64,000 bases of DNA. It comes from Kocuria rhizophila DC2201 (GTDB taxonomy: Bacteria > Actinomycetota > Actinomycetes > Actinomycetales > Micrococcaceae). Positions 24,713 through 33,957 of this stretch are shown here, piece after piece. The translations under genes and the position numbers were made by a program. The notes below the pieces were generated by a model that was not told the origin of the DNA, ran no database searches, and saw only the letters and a list, made by a program, of their open reading frames with translations. How positions within the stretch are numbered: position 1 is the stretch's first letter; the number at the start of each line of letters is the position of its first letter. The stretch lies in NCBI RefSeq assembly GCF_000010285.1, contig NC_010617.1:2170001-2234000 (forward strand), in the 5' to 3' direction.

Positions 24713-26131
24713 ATGGCCACCAAGACCCGCAAGCAGTCCACGAGCTACCGCTGCACCGAGTGCGGCTGGACCACGGCCAAGTGGGTGGGCCGGTGCGGGC
24801 AGTGCCAGGCGTGGGGCACCGTGCAGGAGATGGGCACGGACCAGGAGCACGGCCGCACGCGGGCGGCGGCCAGCGTGGCCACCCCTGCGCAGCCCATTGC
24901 CGCCGTGGACTCCGCCCTGGCGCGGTTCACGCCCACGAACGTCCCGGAACTGGACCGGGTGCTGGGCGGCGGACTGGTGCCGGGCGCTGTCATCCTGCTC
25001 GCCGGTGAGCCGGGGGTGGGCAAGTCCACCCTGCTGCTCGACGCCGCCGCCAAGGTGGCCCGCGGTCCCGCCACCACACCGGGCGCGGACGACGGCGCAC
25101 CGCGCACAGTCCTGTACGTCACCGGCGAGGAGTCCGCCGCCCAGGTCAAGCTGCGGGCGGAGCGCATCGACGCGCTCTCGGACACCCTGTACCTCACGGC
25201 GGAGACGGACCTCTCCGTGGCCCTGGCCCAGGTGGCGGCCCTGGACCCGGATCTGCTGGTCGTGGACTCGGTGCAGACGCTCGCGAGCCCGGAGATCGAG
25301 GGGTCGGCCGGCGGGGTGAGCCAGGTGCGCGAGGTCGCGGCCAGTCTGATCCACGCGGCCAAGACCCGGAACATGACCACGCTGCTCGTGGGCCACGTGA
25401 CCAAGGAGGGCTCCATCGCGGGGCCCCGGCTGCTCGAGCACCTGGTGGACGTGGTGTGCCAGTTCGAGGGGGACAAGCACTCCCGGATCCGCCTGCTGCG
25501 CGCCGTCAAGAACCGCTTCGGCCCCACGGACGAGGTGGGGTGCTTCGACCTCGAGGAGAACGGGATCCGCTCGGTCTCGGACCCGTCCGGGCTGTTCGTC
25601 TCCCGCACGCCCGTGCCCGTGGCGGGGACGTGCCTGAGCGTCACGGTGGAGGGCAGGCGTCCGCTGCTGGCCGAGGTCCAGGCGCTGCTCGACAAGTCCA
25701 GCACCGCGCAGCCGCGCCGGGCCACCTCCGGGCTGGACGGCTCCCGTGTGGCCATGCTGCTCGCGGTGCTGCAGCGCCGCGCGGGAGTGGGCCTGGCCGC
25801 CATGGACTGCTACGTCTCCACGGTGGGCGGGGTGCGGCTGAGCGAACCCGCCACGGACCTCGCGGTGTGCATGGCCCTGGCCTCGGCCGCACAGGACCGT
25901 CCCCTCCCCCAGCGCCTCGTGTGCTTCGGGGAGATCGGGCTCGCGGGGGAGGTCCGGCCCGTCCCCGAGATCAACCGGCGGATCCAGGAGGTCGCCCGCC
26001 TCGGGTTCACCCACGCCGTGGTCCCCGCCTCCCCCAGCGGCCCCGGAAGCATCCCCCCGGGGTTCTCGGTGCGCGAGGTCACCACTGTGAACGAGGCCAT
26101 GGAGCTTCTGTTCCCGGCGCGCGCCGGGTGA
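24713..26131 (+). CDS. radA: DNA repair protein RadA (Sms)
   Basis: A 472-residue ATPase that helps process recombination intermediates with RecA. It has an N-terminal zinc finger with Cys14, Cys17, Cys28 and Cys31; Walker A 'GEPGVGKSTLL' near residue 105; the RadA-specific 'KNRFG' motif in 'RAVKNRFGPTDEVGCF' near residue 265; and a Lon-protease-like C-terminal domain from about 295 on (YVSTVGGVRLSEPATDLAVC). The length is normal for RadA (about 455). It lies upstream of disA in the same direction, the conserved actinobacterial order, although each has its own promoter. Confidence 0.96.
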   Translation: MATKTRKQSTSYRCTECGWTTAKWVGRCGQCQAWGTVQEMGTDQEHGRTRAAASVATPAQPIAAVDSALARFTPTNVPELDRVLGGGLVPGAVILLAGEPGVGKSTLLLDAAAKVARGPATTPGADDGAPRTVLYVTGEESAAQVKLRAERIDALSDTLYLTAETDLSVALAQVAALDPDLLVVDSVQTLASPEIEGSAGGVSQVREVAASLIHAAKTRNMTTLLVGHVTKEGSIAGPRLLEHLVDVVCQFEGDKHSRIRLLRAVKNRFGPTDEVGCFDLEENGIRSVSDPSGLFVSRTPVPVAGTCLSVTVEGRRPLLAEVQALLDKSSTAQPRRATSGLDGSRVAMLLAVLQRRAGVGLAAMDCYVSTVGGVRLSEPATDLAVCMALASAAQDRPLPQRLVCFGEIGLAGEVRPVPEINRRIQEVARLGFTHAVVPASPSGPGSIPPGFSVREVTTVNEAMELLFPARAG

Positions 26132-26281
26132 GCACGGGCGGGTCGAGCAAGCACTCATGGCGGCGGTCCAGCGCGGGCGGGGTCTGAGAGCGACCACGGT
26201 CCGCGTGAGCGCGGGTAGATCGAACCAGCGCCCATGGCCGCGGCTGAACGCTGGCGGGGCGGGTGTGCGTTCACGGACCGG
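26128..26281. repeat. Two degenerate 77-bp tandem copies between radA and disA
   Basis: Copy one is 26128-26204 and copy two 26205-26281; a third would begin at 26282 with GTGAG but diverges. Both begin GTGAGC(A/G)CGGG and share CATGG, GCGG and (C/T)GGCGGGG blocks in register. The first copy includes the last bases of radA. The remaining spacer up to disA at 26414 shows no gene. Confidence 0.55.
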
Positions 26282-26401
26282 GTGAGCCCCCCCCGGGGCT
26301 GACAGGCGCCCGCAATCCGCGCGAGCCCTCGTCGTGCCGGGCGACTGCTCGCCGTGCCGGCTGAGTGCGTGCGCGCCGGATGAGCGCCGTCGGTGCCGCT
26401 C

Positions 26402-26407
26402 TAGAAT
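26402..26407 (+). promoter_or_regulatory. -10 element TAGAAT, leaderless start at 26414
   Basis: TAGAAT is a good actinobacterial -10 hexamer. It is followed by 6 nt and GTG 26414, and no ribosome binding site exists. Confidence 0.6.
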
Positions 26408-26413
26408 GAGGCC

Positions 26414-27490
26414 GTGGTGAAAACTCGTGAATCCGCCCTGCGCAAGACCCTCGCCAGAGTGGCTCCCGGCACGGAGCTGCGCACCGGGCTGGAGCGCATC
26501 CTGCGAGGCCGCACCGGCGCGCTGATCGTGCTGGGATTCGACCGCTCGGTGGAGTCCCTGTGCTCCGGGGGCTTCGACATCGACACCGGGTTCACCCCCA
26601 CCAAGCTGCGCGAGCTCGCCAAGATGGACGGTGCGATCGTGTGCGACCGGGACGCCACCCGGATCCTCAAGGCGGGCGTCCAGCTCATGCCGGATGCCGC
26701 CATCACCACCCAGGAGTCGGGCACGCGGCACCGCTCCGCGGAGCGCACGGCTAAGCAGACCGGTGTGCCCGTGATCTCGGTGAGCGCGTCCATGAGCGTG
26801 ATCACCATCTACAAGGACGAGCACCGCTACGCCATCGAAGGCTCCCAGGCGATCATGGCCCGGGCAAACCAGGCCCTGCAGACCCTGGAGCACTACAGCA
26901 ACAGGCTCGAGCAGGTGCTCGGCAGCCTCTCCGCGCTGGAGATCGAGGCCGCGGTGACCGCCCGGGACGTGGCCCTCACCCTGCAGCGCATGGAGATGGT
27001 GCGGCGGATCTCGGAGGAGATCAGCTGGTACGTGCTGGAGCTCGGGGCGGACGGCCGCCTGATCTCGCTGCAGCTGGAGGAGCTCACCGCGGGCACCGGC
27101 CCGGGCCCGGACGTGGTGCTGCGCGACTACCTCCCGGAGGCCACAGACAGCGCGGCCGTGGAGGCGTCGCTGGAGGCGCTCTCACAGCTGTCACCGGCGG
27201 AGCTGATCGACCTGCAGAGGGTCGCGGCGGCAGCCGGCCTCACCGGCCCGCAGGGAAATCTGGAGACGGATCTGCACCCCCACGGCTACCGGCTGCTCGA
27301 GGGCATCAAGTCCATGCCCGGTGCGGTGGCCAAGCGTCTCGTTGCGCAGTTCGACGGTCTGCAGTCCCTCATGGCGGCCAACCTGGAGGACCTCATGTCC
27401 GTCGAGGGGATCGGCGAGCAGCGGGCCCGCACCGTGCGGGAGTCGCTGTCCCGGATGGCGGAGACGAGCCTGCTCGACCGCTTCATGTGA
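26414..27490 (+). CDS. disA: Diadenylate cyclase, DNA-integrity scanning protein DisA
   Basis: A 358-residue enzyme that makes cyclic di-AMP from two ATP and senses branched DNA. The N-terminal DAC domain shows the two catalytic motifs DGA ('MDGAIVCDRDATRIL', near residue 74) and RHR ('GTRHRSAERTAKQTG', near 105). A helical spine follows. The C-terminal helix-hairpin-helix is 'LMSVEGIGEQRARTVRESLS'. The length matches B. subtilis and Mycobacterium DisA. It is downstream of radA, whose product is known to restrain DisA in other bacteria. Confidence 0.97.
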   Translation: MVKTRESALRKTLARVAPGTELRTGLERILRGRTGALIVLGFDRSVESLCSGGFDIDTGFTPTKLRELAKMDGAIVCDRDATRILKAGVQLMPDAAITTQESGTRHRSAERTAKQTGVPVISVSASMSVITIYKDEHRYAIEGSQAIMARANQALQTLEHYSNRLEQVLGSLSALEIEAAVTARDVALTLQRMEMVRRISEEISWYVLELGADGRLISLQLEELTAGTGPGPDVVLRDYLPEATDSAAVEASLEALSQLSPAELIDLQRVAAAAGLTGPQGNLETDLHPHGYRLLEGIKSMPGAVAKRLVAQFDGLQSLMAANLEDLMSVEGIGEQRARTVRESLSRMAETSLLDRFM

Positions 27491-27577
27491 GGTGCTGAGC
27501 CCGGGCGCACGCCATTGCGCAGCGGCCCACCGTTCGTCGTCGCCGTGACGCCGCTTCGGGCCACGGCCACCGCAGGT

Positions 27578-27652
27578 CAGCCCACGGGCCGGCACCGCAA
27601 TTCAGCCCGCGGGTCAGCACCGTGGGTCAGCCCGCGGGCGAGCACCGCAGGG
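27578..27652. repeat. Three tandem 25-bp units after disA
   Basis: Units 27578-27602, 27603-27627 and 27628-27652 each begin CAGCCC(A/G)CGGG and contain GCACCG at the same offset. A degenerate half unit precedes (27555-27577) and another follows. They sit between the convergent stops of disA (27490) and the anchored protein (27774). No gene is seen in this 283-nt spacer. Confidence 0.65.
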
Positions 27653-27773
27653 CGGCACCGCGAGCCGGTTCCCGGAGCGGGCCGTCCGGGCGCACCCCAC
27701 GCGGACAACCACCCTCCGTCACGCGGCCACGGTCCCACCGCCCGCCCGGGGCGGACACCACGACCGAGCCCCG

Positions 27774-28511
27774 TCACTTCAGTACGAAAGCCGCCTGCTG
27801 GCTGGCGGTGTCCCCGAGGGAGACGGCCAGGTTGTAGTACCCGGCGAGCGCCTCGGGCTGGCCTGCCGGGCACCCCTCCGCCGTGCGGACGCGGTTCCAG
27901 CTCAGCTTGGCGCTCTCCTTCTGGCCGGCGTTGAGGGTCACGGTGCGGTCCTCGCCCCCCGCGGCGCAGTGGCGGGAGTCGAAGACGGTGTCGGAGCCGG
28001 AGGTCACCACGAAGGCCATGCGCTTGCTCCCCGCATTGACCGTGCAGGGCTGGTCCCCGGTGTTCTCCAGGGTCATGGTGAGCGCCGGCTGCTCCTTGCC
28101 CGCGTAGCTCTCCTTGTCCGTGCCCGCCGTGACGGAGAGCTTGTCGGTGCACTCGGGCACCGCGGAGGCGCTGGGGCTCGGGCTCGCGGAGCTCCCGCCC
28201 GACGCGGAACCGGAGGGTGACGGGCGGGGGGTGAAGTCGTCGAACTTCTTTGCGGGATCCGCGCTGGCCCGGGCCGTGGCGGACGGCGCCGGCGCGGCAT
28301 CCTGATCCGCGGTGGAGCCCTCCCCGCCGCCGGTGACCGCCCGGATCCCGGCACCCACCGCCCACACGATCACGAGCAGCACCAGCACGATGACGGCCAG
28401 CGCCACCAGGCGGCGTCGGCGGTAGACGTGGTCGGGAAGTCTGGCCTCGGTGTCCTCGTCCGGGGTGTGGTGCGTGGGGGGATCGTGCCGCTCGGAACCG
28501 TGGGAAGCCAT
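27774..28511 (-). CDS. Membrane-anchored extracytoplasmic protein of unknown function
   Basis: A 245-residue protein. Residues 1-35 are charged and cytoplasmic, residues about 36-57 form one membrane helix (LVALAVIVLVLLVIVWAVG), and residues 60-115 form a Ser/Ala/Pro-rich linker. A C-terminal beta-rich domain of about 125 residues contains paired cysteines (PECTDKLSV, QPCTVNAGS, SRHCAAGG, EGCPAGQ). The domain resembles DUF4232-type or intracellular-proteinase-inhibitor-like Ig folds, but I cannot assign a function. The ATG at 28511 is 22-25 nt from the mutY start on the other strand, with TAGCCT 7 nt upstream. Confidence 0.7.
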   Translation of the reverse strand: MASHGSERHDPPTHHTPDEDTEARLPDHVYRRRRLVALAVIVLVLLVIVWAVGAGIRAVTGGGEGSTADQDAAPAPSATARASADPAKKFDDFTPRPSPSGSASGGSSASPSPSASAVPECTDKLSVTAGTDKESYAGKEQPALTMTLENTGDQPCTVNAGSKRMAFVVTSGSDTVFDSRHCAAGGEDRTVTLNAGQKESAKLSWNRVRTAEGCPAGQPEALAGYYNLAVSLGDTASQQAAFVLK

Positions 28512-28518
28512 GGTCTCC

Positions 28519-28528
28519 AGGCTACCGT
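28519..28528. promoter_or_regulatory. Overlapping divergent -10 elements for the anchored protein and mutY
   Basis: TAGCCT on the minus strand (28519-28524) is 7 nt before the ATG at 28511. TACCGT on the plus strand (28523-28528) is 5 nt before GTG 28534 and 8 nt before ATG 28537. The two hexamers share two base pairs. Both mRNAs would be leaderless, so RNA polymerase cannot occupy both promoters at once. Confidence 0.5.
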
Positions 28529-28536
28529 GGTCGGTG

Positions 28537-29520
28537 ATGAACCCGAATGCCGAATCCCCCGCCGGAGCCCCGGTCGAGGACGTCCGCCGCGCCGTGGTCG
28601 AGTGGTACCGCGGCAGCGCCCGGGACCTCCCGTGGCGAGCACCGCAGCGCACCCCGTGGGGTGTGCTGGTCAGCGAGATCATGCTCCAGCAGACACCCGT
28701 GGTGCGGGTGCTTCCGGTGTGGCAGCGGTGGCTGCAGCGCTGGCCCACGCCGTCCGACCTGGCCGCGGCCTCCCCGGCGGACGTGGTGCGAGAGTGGGGC
28801 CGGCTGGGGTACCCGCGGCGCGCCCTGCGGCTGCATGCCGCCGCCCAGTGCATCCGGGACGAGCACGGTGGGCGCGTGCCCCGAGACCACGCCGAGCTGC
28901 TCGCGCTGCCGGGGATCGGGGCCTACACGGCCGCCGCCGTGGCGGTGTTCGCGTTCGGGCAGCGCCACACCGTGGTGGACACCAACATCCGCAGGGTCGA
29001 GGCCAGGCTCTTCTCCGGCCGGGCGCTGCCCGCCCGGTCCCTCACGGCCGCGGAGACGGCGCTGGCGGACTCTCTGCTCCCCGAGGACGTGGCCGGGTCC
29101 GTGGCGTGGAACCAGGCCGTCATGGAACTGGGCGCCCTCGTGTGCATGGCCCGCTCCCCGCGCTGCGGCGAGTGCCCCGTGCGGGACTCGTGCGCGTGGC
29201 TGGCCGCGGGCAGTCCGCCCCCGGAGGAGACCCCGCGGGGCCAGGCGTGGCACGGCACGGACCGGCAGGTCAGGGGGGCCATCATGGCCGTGCTGCGCTC
29301 GGCCGTGGACCCCGTGCCCGAGCCGCTGCTGCTCACGGACCTGACGGGATCGGAGGCTCTCGCGCAGGGCCACGGCGCACCTCCCGCCGTGGTGGTCGCG
29401 GAGCTGACCGCCCTGTGGCGGCTGCCCGCCCCGCCGGAGCAGCGCCGTCGTGCCCTGACCGGTCTGCTGGCCGACGGGCTGGCTGCCGCGGACGACGCCG
29501 GGGTCAGCCTTCCGGGGTGA
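28537..29520 (+). CDS. mutY: A/G-specific adenine DNA glycosylase MutY
   Basis: A 327-residue glycosylase that removes adenine opposite 8-oxoguanine. It has catalytic Glu47 (SEIMLQQTP), a helix-hairpin-helix 'LPGIGAYTAAAV' at 124-135, catalytic Asp148 (VVDTNIRRVEAR) and the [4Fe-4S] ligands Cys203, Cys210, Cys213 and Cys219 (C-x6-C-x2-C-x5-C). The C-terminal roughly 100 residues are short and do not show a clear NUDIX-like 8-oxoG reader. The ATG at 28537 or the GTG one codon earlier may start it. It overlaps the convergent acetyltransferase gene by 17 nt. Confidence 0.93.
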   Translation: MNPNAESPAGAPVEDVRRAVVEWYRGSARDLPWRAPQRTPWGVLVSEIMLQQTPVVRVLPVWQRWLQRWPTPSDLAAASPADVVREWGRLGYPRRALRLHAAAQCIRDEHGGRVPRDHAELLALPGIGAYTAAAVAVFAFGQRHTVVDTNIRRVEARLFSGRALPARSLTAAETALADSLLPEDVAGSVAWNQAVMELGALVCMARSPRCGECPVRDSCAWLAAGSPPPEETPRGQAWHGTDRQVRGAIMAVLRSAVDPVPEPLLLTDLTGSEALAQGHGAPPAVVVAELTALWRLPAPPEQRRRALTGLLADGLAAADDAGVSLPG

Positions 29521-30022
29521 GCTGGCGGATCATGCGCGTGTTGCCCAGCGTGTTGGGCTTCACCCGCGCGAGGTCGAGGAACTCCGCGACGCCCTCGTCG
29601 TGCGAGCGCAGCAGCTCCGCGAACACCTCCGCGGGGATGGTCTCCTGGTTGGCCATGACCTCGAACCCGTGGGCGGCGAAGAACCCCACCTCGAACGTGA
29701 GGCAGAAGACCCGGCTCGCCCCGAGCCGTTCGGCACGGGACAGCAACTCGCGCAGCATCCGCCCGCCCACACCGTGCCCCCGTGCCGCCGGTGACGTGGC
29801 GAGCGTCCTCACCTCCGCGAGGTCCTCCCACATCACGTGCAGCGCCCCGCAGCCCACCAGCGTCCCGGACTCGTCCTCCGCGACCACGAACTCCTGGATG
29901 CTCTCGTAGTAGGTGACGGTGTCCTTGGTGATCAGGATGCGCTCCGTGGCCATGGGCGCCACGAGCTCCTTGATCCCGTGGACGTCCGACGTGCGGGCTG
30001 GGCGGATGCGGATCTCGGTCAT
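29504..30022 (-). CDS. argA: Amino-acid N-acetyltransferase (ArgA-like, GNAT)
   Basis: A 172-residue GNAT enzyme of the short actinobacterial N-acetylglutamate synthase type, comparable to M. tuberculosis Rv2747. It should acetylate glutamate with acetyl-CoA in arginine synthesis. The N-terminus is MTEIRIRPARTSDVHGIKEL. The acetyl-CoA loop is 'VRTLATSPAARGHGVGGRML' (R/Q-x-x-G-x-G/A). Family features 'CLTFEVGFFAAHGFE' and a C-terminal RVKPNTLGN are present. The ATG at 30022 has TACAGT 7 nt upstream, preferred over the GTG at 30028. Confidence 0.82.
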   Translation of the reverse strand: MTEIRIRPARTSDVHGIKELVAPMATERILITKDTVTYYESIQEFVVAEDESGTLVGCGALHVMWEDLAEVRTLATSPAARGHGVGGRMLRELLSRAERLGASRVFCLTFEVGFFAAHGFEVMANQETIPAEVFAELLRSHDEGVAEFLDLARVKPNTLGNTRMIRQLTPEG

Positions 30023-30029
30023 GGCCACG

Positions 30030-30035
30030 ACTGTA
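30030..30035 (-). promoter_or_regulatory. -10 element TACAGT, leaderless start at 30022
   Basis: TACAGT on the minus strand, 7 nt before the ATG at 30022; only 1 nt before the alternative GTG at 30028, which argues against that start. Confidence 0.5.
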
Positions 30036-30060
30036 CGCGGGCCGGCCCGGCCCCCGGGAC

Positions 30061-30108
30061 GCGAGCGGGCGGCGTCGCGAACCGAAGTTCACGACGCCGC
30101 CCGCTCGC
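30061..30108 (-). terminator. Terminator after clpC, perfect 17-bp stem
   Basis: GCGAGCGGGCGGCGTCG (30061-30077) pairs perfectly with CGACGCCGCCCGCTCGC (30092-30108) around a 14-nt loop, 30 nt beyond the clpC stop. One of the recurrent ACGACGCCGCCCG family. No clear U-tract. Confidence 0.75.
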
Positions 30109-30138
30109 CCTGGGCGCTCGGCCCCAGGGGGTGCCGGC

Positions 30139-32757
<2,619 letters not shown>

Positions 32758-32786
32758 GGATACTCCTTCATTGATCTCTGCCCACG

Positions 32787-32792
32787 ATGCTA
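32787..32792 (-). promoter_or_regulatory. Candidate -10 (TAGCAT) of clpC
   Basis: TAGCAT on the minus strand, about 30 nt before the clpC start codon. The ClgR-like box lies just upstream of where its -35 would be. Confidence 0.4.
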
Positions 32793-32819
32793 GGCACCGC
32801 CATGGCCGCCATGGGCACT

Positions 32820-32833
32820 GTTCGCCACTGGCG
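32820..32833. promoter_or_regulatory. ClgR-like operator upstream of clpC
   Basis: GTTCGC-CACTG-GCG fits the ClgR motif described for Streptomyces, GTTCGC-N5-GCG. ClgR activates clp genes in actinobacteria. The site is about 63 nt before the clpC ATG and upstream of the candidate -10/-35, the position expected for an activator. Confidence 0.55.
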
Positions 32834-32998
32834 CACGGTGTCCAGCCCTCGGCGAAATTGCCCCGCCCACGATCCGCCAATTCCCGTGAATTCCGGTTTC
32901 GCGCATTCGGCGCGAGAACGAGAACGGCCGGAACACGTCCGAGGGCGTATTCCGGCCGGGGTCCCCCGGATCACCGTGGGCGGGTCACCGGGGGCGGA

Positions 32999-33030
32999 GC
33001 GGGCGAGCGGCCGCGGAGGCCGCTGCCCGC
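32999..33030 (-). terminator. Terminator after lsr2
   Basis: GCGGGCGAGCGGCC (32999-33012) pairs with GGCCGCTGCCCGC (33018-33030) with one bulged base, 10 nt beyond the lsr2 stop. It separates lsr2 from clpC. The rest of the spacer holds the clpC promoter signals. Confidence 0.7.
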
Positions 33031-33039
33031 CCCGAGGGA

Positions 33040-33381
33040 TCAGCTGCCGTGCGCGGCGTAGTACTTGTCCTGCACGTCCTGGTGGATGCGGCCGCGGTCC
33101 GAGACCTTCAGGCCCTGCTCCTTGGCCCACGCGCGGATCTTGGGGGTCTCGGGGTTGCCGGAACGGCTGGGGCGGGTGGTGGTGGCCGCGCTGCGCCCGT
33201 TCTTGGCGGAGGCCCGGCGCCCGGCCGAGACGTAGGGGCGCAGGGCGTCGCGCAGCTTGGTGGCGTTCTCCGAGTTCAGGTCGATCTCGTACTGGCCGCC
33301 GTCCAGCCCGAAGCGCACGGTCTCGTGGGCCTCGCCGCCGTCGATGTCGTCTTCCAGAATGATTTTCACGGTCTGAGCCAT
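33040..33381 (-). CDS. lsr2: Nucleoid-associated protein Lsr2
   Basis: A 113-residue xenogeneic silencer and nucleoid protein that binds AT-rich DNA. The N-terminal dimerisation domain begins MAQTVKIILEDDIDGGEAHE with 'ETVRFGLDGGQYEIDLN'. The C-terminal DNA-binding domain has 'IRAWAKEQGLKVSDRGRIHQ', where RGR is the AT-hook-like minor-groove contact, and ends DVQDKYYAAHGS. The ATG at 33381 has GGAGG 8 nt upstream. The 239-nt leader region carries two inverted repeats that may be operators. Confidence 0.97.
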   Translation of the reverse strand: MAQTVKIILEDDIDGGEAHETVRFGLDGGQYEIDLNSENATKLRDALRPYVSAGRRASAKNGRSAATTTRPSRSGNPETPKIRAWAKEQGLKVSDRGRIHQDVQDKYYAAHGS

Positions 33382-33424
33382 GGTCAGATCCTCCAAACGC
33401 CTCACGGGCCTTTTCGTCCAATGG

Positions 33425-33440
33425 GTTCGCACCTGCGAAC
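33425..33440. promoter_or_regulatory. Inverted repeat in lsr2 leader
   Basis: GTTCGCA-CC-TGCGAAC has perfect 7-bp arms, centred about 50 nt before the lsr2 ATG. A likely protein-binding palindrome. It shares GTTCGC and GCG with the ClgR motif but with a 4-nt rather than 5-nt spacer. Confidence 0.45.
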
Positions 33441-33467
33441 ACGTGCAGTGGGGTGAAACTGTTATTC

Positions 33468-33490
33468 GGTGTCCACGCGAGCCGGACACC
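33468..33490. promoter_or_regulatory. Second inverted repeat in lsr2 leader
   Basis: GGTGTCC (33468-33474) and GGACACC (33484-33490) are 7-bp arms with a 9-nt spacer, about 90-110 nt before the lsr2 ATG and close to AT-rich bases that could hold the promoter. Confidence 0.4.
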
Positions 33491-33620
33491 CATTCCCCCG
33501 GGTGGCCGACAACCCCGCGGGGCAAGCGATAACGGGGTGGATTTCACCGCGCGTGGAACGGAAACAATGCCGTTTCACGGCCCCATCATTGCACGTGCTC
33601 CGTGAATTGTCATCACGGGG

Positions 33621-33896
33621 CTATTGCGGCGGATTCTGATCCGCTGCGGAATCACGAATGGGAATGGAGTTGCGCAGGCCGAGACCCCTCTGCTGACGGG
33701 GCTTTTCCTGCTGGTCCCCGAACGGCGAATTCTCGCCCTCGCGCTCGCGCACGGCCCGGTACCACTGCTCGGCGTCCTCCTGGGCATGCGAGCGTGCGGT
33801 GCGCTCGGTCTTGTCACCGCGCAGCAGCCAGCGCATCACCAGGTAGAAGATCACGCCCACGCCCAGCGAGGGCGCGAAGACGGCCAGGTACTCCAT
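33621..33896 (-). CDS. Small single-span membrane protein, unknown
   Basis: A 91-residue protein. It begins MEYLAVFAPSLGVGVIFYLV, giving one hydrophobic helix at about residues 2-24, then a basic stretch (RWLLRGDKTERTARSH) and a polar, charged C-terminal tail. It fits a small inner-membrane protein with a cytoplasmic tail; no known family is recognised. GGAGAGG lies about 12 nt before the ATG at 33896; an ATG at 33908 touches that site and is less likely. It lies between lysS (61 nt upstream) and lsr2, in the same direction. Confidence 0.65.
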   Translation of the reverse strand: MEYLAVFAPSLGVGVIFYLVMRWLLRGDKTERTARSHAQEDAEQWYRAVREREGENSPFGDQQEKPRQQRGLGLRNSIPIRDSAADQNPPQ

Positions 33897-33957
33897 GACG
33901 ACGATCATCCTCTCCGGGACTGGACAGATGCTGTGCGGGCGGCGCCGCGAAGGGGTC

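Noticed and set aside
22169-26893. A 1574-codon open frame on the minus strand covering pstS and running antisense through radA and disA.
   Set aside because: Only the last 367 codons (pstS) are real. The rest mirrors the third-position GC of radA, disA and the FUSC gene and has low-complexity His/Arg-rich translation.
26128-27652. Spacer repeats as a CRISPR array.
   Set aside because: Units are directly adjacent without unique spacers, are degenerate, and no cas gene is present.
29504-29520. Overlap of mutY and the acetyltransferase as a sequencing frameshift.
   Set aside because: Both C-termini are complete and family-like. A 17-nt convergent overlap is ordinary in compact genomes.
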